From CADEDH01 sp039029735 (GTDB lineage Bacteria > Actinomycetota > Acidimicrobiia > Acidimicrobiales > SZUA-35), in NCBI GenBank assembly GCA_039029735.1, contig JBCCFL010000006.1, positions 124,001-188,000 on the forward strand: a stretch of DNA of 64,000 nucleotides, in the 5' to 3' direction. Both the position numbers and the translations under genes were made by a program. Positions 61,305 through 64,000 of the stretch are shown here, piece after piece; position 1 is the first letter of the stretch, and the number at the start of each line of letters is the position of its first letter. The notes under the pieces are model-generated. The model ran no database searches. It was given only the letters and a program-made list of their open reading frames with translations, and had not been told where the DNA came from.

Positions 61305-62310
61305 ACGGGCCGGAACGGCTGACGACGGAGGGCGGCTCGATTGGGGGCCCCTCCGCCGGGTGCACTTCTACGTGAGTGACCTCATCGCCCGAGACCTCGG
61401 CGCCTTCGGCGTGTACGTGCCGGAACGGCGGGTGTTCGAAGCCTTGCACTTCGGCGAGTCGGTCTCTCATCAAGATGGCGTCTCGATCGCTGCGATCTGC
61501 GGGATGCTCCCCGAGAACCCACCGGCCCAGACCGTGGCCTCGACGTTGGAGCGCATGCGAACGCAGGGATGGGTGGAGCAGCTGGCCCGCAAGAGTGTCG
61601 GGCCGCACGGGGGTCGGCTCTGGGCGCTCACCGACGACGGTCGTGGCGTTCGAGACCGCTACAAGCAGATCGTGGAGGTGACGCTGCGCGAGTTCTACTC
61701 AGACGCCACCAACGAGGAGCTGAGCGCGATGCTCAAGAACGGCCGCGCCGCACTCGCGCTGCAGAACGAACTCCTCGTGCCGGTGGCTGATCCGTCCTCG
61801 CCCTCCGATCCACCGTCACGAAGCGACTGGGGAGCCCTTCGCGTCACCCACTTCAACATCAACGATCAGCTGTTGGCCCGCGCGAAGAGCCTCGGCGTCG
61901 ACGTCATGGAGCGACGCATGCTCGACTACGTGGCGTTCGCCCACCACCGCGGCGCGCCGATGGTCAGCTCCGCTGGCGTGTCAGCGATGGTCCCCGGCAA
62001 CCTGAGGATTCAGAGCATCGAGGCGGTGCTCGATCGCATGGTCGACTGGGAGTGGGTGAGTAAGACGGTCGACACACCCCGAGGCTCGCGGCGCTCCGTG
62101 ACGAGGTGGTGCCTCACTGACCAGGGTCGAAGCGTACGAGACTCCTACAAGCGGTGGGCAGAGCGGACCACGGCTCAGGTGTATGCCGGTGGTCACGAGA
62201 GCGACACGGAGCTGCTGTTGTCGTTGGCGGCGAAAGCCGAGCGGCACCGGAACCTCCGCCTCGAACCGATCGTGACGATGGAGATCCGCCAGCTCAACGA
62301 GGAATCCTGA
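61297..62310 (+). CDS. Duplicated winged-helix-like domain protein, paralogue 2
   Basis: A 337-residue protein closely similar to the gene just upstream and with the same two-copy structure. Copy A begins LRRVHFYVSDLIARDLGAFG and copy B begins LRVTHFNINDQLLARAKSLG. The start is ATG 61297 (MAERAGTADDGG), inside the end of paralogue 1. The overlap and the similarity point to tandem gene duplication after an earlier internal domain duplication. It is probably DNA-binding, perhaps as a heterodimer with paralogue 1. Role unknown. Confidence 0.75.
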   Translation: MAERAGTADDGGRLDWGPLRRVHFYVSDLIARDLGAFGVYVPERRVFEALHFGESVSHQDGVSIAAICGMLPENPPAQTVASTLERMRTQGWVEQLARKSVGPHGGRLWALTDDGRGVRDRYKQIVEVTLREFYSDATNEELSAMLKNGRAALALQNELLVPVADPSSPSDPPSRSDWGALRVTHFNINDQLLARAKSLGVDVMERRMLDYVAFAHHRGAPMVSSAGVSAMVPGNLRIQSIEAVLDRMVDWEWVSKTVDTPRGSRRSVTRWCLTDQGRSVRDSYKRWAERTTAQVYAGGHESDTELLLSLAAKAERHRNLRLEPIVTMEIRQLNEES

Positions 62311-62385
62311 GGTTGCCTGCGTGATGTGACGCCTGCACCCTCGACGCGCCGTCCAGTTCGGGTCGAAGGGGTCGACAATGGAAGC

Positions 62386-63147
62386 GTGAATCCCGTCGTC
62401 TTCGCCCTCCGCGCGCTCAGCCTCGTGCGCCGAGTCGTGCTCGCCATGTCGTCGCGCTTCGTCGGCCTGTCGCGCCATGGCGTGGTGGCGGCCGAGCGGT
62501 TCGCCAACCGGCCCGCCCATCGTCGCGGCGCCCAGTACGTGGCGAGCCAGCTCGCCGGCTCGGTGTTCATCGGCATCGGCGTGGCGCTCTTCGTTCACGC
62601 CGAGCTCGGTGTTCCCGCCTACGACGTGATGCTCACCGCGCTACGCGACCAGCTCGGTATCACGCTCGGCCAGGCCGCGTGGCTGCTCACGGGAACCCTG
62701 TTCGGCGTGGCCACGCTGCTTGGCAATCGGCCACAGCTGTCGGGCCTTGCGTACATGCTCGCCAACGGCATCGCCGTCGACGCCGCCGTGGCCCTCATCG
62801 TGCCGCCCGAGGCGATGGTGCTGCGGCTGGCCTTCGTGGTGTTCGGCACGCTGGCCATCGCCGCCGGCGTGGCCCTGATCGTGCACGCCGGCCTCACCGG
62901 TGGCGCCATCGAGCTGCTCATGCAGGCCGCGCACGACCGCGGCATCGATCCGTTCCGGGCGCGCTATGCCCTCGAGATCGGCATCGTGGTGGCTGGCGTT
63001 GCCCTGGGCGGCGACCTCGGCCCGGCCACGATCTTCTTCGTCCTCACGATGAGCCCGGCCCTGAAGTTCGGTCAGCAGGCCCTCCGGGATCATCGCGAGG
63101 GAAGGGCACTACGGCTTGCCGCGCCGCCCCCGGCAACCCAGCGCTGA
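62386..63147 (+). CDS. YczE/YitT-family membrane protein
   Basis: A 253-residue membrane protein with five or so helices. The YczE-type segments SVFIGIGVALFVHAELGVPA, PAYDVMLTALRDQLGITLGQ and FGTLAIAAGVALIVHAGLTG are clear, and the conserved TGGAIELLM region follows. Function is unknown. The start is uncertain: GTG 62386 (VNPVVFALRAL) or the later ATG 62446 (MSSRFVGLS). It follows the paralogue pair by 75 bp. Confidence 0.8.
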   Translation: MNPVVFALRALSLVRRVVLAMSSRFVGLSRHGVVAAERFANRPAHRRGAQYVASQLAGSVFIGIGVALFVHAELGVPAYDVMLTALRDQLGITLGQAAWLLTGTLFGVATLLGNRPQLSGLAYMLANGIAVDAAVALIVPPEAMVLRLAFVVFGTLAIAAGVALIVHAGLTGGAIELLMQAAHDRGIDPFRARYALEIGIVVAGVALGGDLGPATIFFVLTMSPALKFGQQALRDHREGRALRLAAPPPATQR

Positions 63148-63261
63148 CCTGGGAGCGAGCTCGGAAACCCGGCCAGGTGCGACCAAAGTCTCATGATCAT
63201 GGCATGAACTCGGCCTCTGGCTAGTTTCACTCCTGTTCTGTTCCCGCAACCCTCATCCACC

Positions 63262-64000
63262 ATGGAGAAGATGCACACCATGTGGCGAATCCTTTTTGCC
63301 CTGCTCGCCCTCACTCTCGTGGCTTCCGCCTGCGGAAGTAGCGACGACGAGGAGGCCACCGACACCGAGTCAACCAGCGACGCCGAAGACGCTGAGCACA
63401 GCGACGACGACGATGCCATGGAAGACGACGACGCCATGGAAGACGACGAGGCCATGGCCGATGACGAGGCCATGGAGGACGAGGAGGCGATGGCAGACGG
63501 CGAGTTCGAAGGCGAACTCGTGATCGGCGCTATCCCCGACCAGGACCCCGAGGTGCTGGCCCGCAACTACGAGCTCGTCGCCACCTACCTCGCCGAGGAA
63601 GTCGGCGTTGACGTCCGCTTCGAGCCCGTGACCGAGTACGAGGCTGCCGTCACCGCCTTCCGGGTGGGTGACCTCGACCTGGTCTGGTTCGGCGGTCTCA
63701 CCGGCGTGCAGGCCCGTATCCAGGTCGACGGGGCCAACGCCATCGCGCAGCGCGACATCGACGAGCAGTTCACCTCGGTGTTCATCGCCGGCACCGACAC
63801 CGGCATCGACCCGTTCAACGACGTGGCAGGGCTGAGCGCTCTGTCCGGCCGTTCGCTCACCTTCGGCTCCGAGTCGAGTACGTCGGGCCGCCTCATGCCG
63901 CAGTCGTTCCTCGACCAGGCCGGCCTCACCCTCGATGACCTCGACGGTGAGCCAGGCTTCAGCGGCTCCCACGATGCCACCATCGAACTCGTGGAGGCCG
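63262..64000 (+). CDS. PhnD-like phosphate/phosphonate ABC transporter binding lipoprotein, 3' end cut by window
   Basis: The visible 246 residues form an exported lipoprotein. The lipobox is in ALLALTLVASACGSSDD. A very acidic linker follows, with five six-residue repeats (DAMEDD type, residues 51-80). The binding domain starts at GELVIGAIPDQDPEVLARNY, then VRFEPVTEYEAAVTAFRVGD and LDLVWFGGLTGVQARI, typical of PhnD relatives that bind phosphonate, phosphite or phosphate. It is incomplete at 64000. ATG 63262 was chosen; ATGs at 63271 and 63280 are alternatives. Transporter partners should follow outside the window. Confidence 0.9.
   Translation, partial: MEKMHTMWRILFALLALTLVASACGSSDDEEATDTESTSDAEDAEHSDDDDAMEDDDAMEDDEAMADDEAMEDEEAMADGEFEGELVIGAIPDQDPEVLARNYELVATYLAEEVGVDVRFEPVTEYEAAVTAFRVGDLDLVWFGGLTGVQARIQVDGANAIAQRDIDEQFTSVFIAGTDTGIDPFNDVAGLSALSGRSLTFGSESSTSGRLMPQSFLDQAGLTLDDLDGEPGFSGSHDATIELVEA
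63412..63501 (+). repeat. Five in-frame 18-bp tandem repeats in the PhnD-like gene
   Basis: Units at 63412, 63430, 63448, 63466 and 63484 encode DAMEDD, DAMEDD, EAMADD, EAMEDE and EAMADG. The first two differ only in the first codon (GAT/GAC). Such repeats can change number by slippage, lengthening the acidic linker between the lipid anchor and the binding domain. Confidence 0.85.

Overview
The window is a 64 kb stretch of a high-GC, gene-dense bacterial chromosome. Short divergent spacers, many GTG starts, frequent 4-bp ATGA/GTGA start-stop overlaps, mycobacterial-type lipid genes (FadD15-like ligase, thiolase, crotonase, MaoC) and an LPXTG surface protein point to an Actinomycetota genome. 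The mix of genes resembles marine Acidimicrobiia (Ilumatobacter-like), but that placement is inference without a search. I saw no rRNA, tRNA, CRISPR array, insertion sequence or prophage. Both window ends cut genes: a thiolase at the left and a PhnD-like binding protein at the right.

Layout. 1-12 kb: lipid metabolism (thiolase, acyl-CoA ligase, crotonase, a ThDP-dependent lyase/synthase-type enzyme), a large membrane GGDEF-EAL protein with two upstream genes, and an ECF sigma factor with a Ser/Thr-rich membrane partner. A 92-bp direct repeat carrying paired hairpins lies at 11.9 kb. 12-23 kb: divergent MBL hydrolase/PAC2 protein, a 1991-residue LPXTG surface protein with about seven SdrD-B-like modules, chorismate synthase, ferredoxin and a membrane BON-OmpA protein. 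23-34 kb: PIG-L deacetylase, DoxX, malonyl-CoA synthetase-like ligase, geranylgeranyl-reductase-type flavoprotein, PhyH dioxygenase, site-2 protease, a DUF6624-like/esterase fusion, an aminotransferase, and a TetR gene with three adjoining palindromes. 34-45 kb: BipA, DUF1295 protein, hexapeptide acyltransferase, a probable selenoprotein with Bcp and TetR downstream, a LivH permease without visible partners, and small metabolic genes.

45-51 kb: two long perfect inverted repeats, then a close-packed run of DUF1800, Tat-exported DUF1501, an acidic secreted protein, a response regulator, a histidine kinase and a sugar kinase. 52-57 kb: a single-module NRPS-like enzyme with formyltransferase, degenerate condensation-like region, adenylation domain interrupted by a luciferase-like monooxygenase, carrier protein and GNAT. 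57-64 kb: YHYH lipoprotein, OmpA-like protein with a small membrane protein, an unfamiliar regulator-like gene followed by two paralogous genes that each hold two copies of a winged-helix-like domain, a YczE-type membrane protein and the PhnD-like lipoprotein.

The strongest unusual signal is at 38086-39258. One reading frame continues through a TGA at 38341 that falls at the first cysteine of a CxxC redox motif, and a hairpin with a GG apical loop follows 20 nt later. This is the expected layout of a bacterial selenocysteine site. Other points worth attention are the NRPS-like enzyme, the four-copy winged-helix gene pair and several strong palindromes in regulatory positions.
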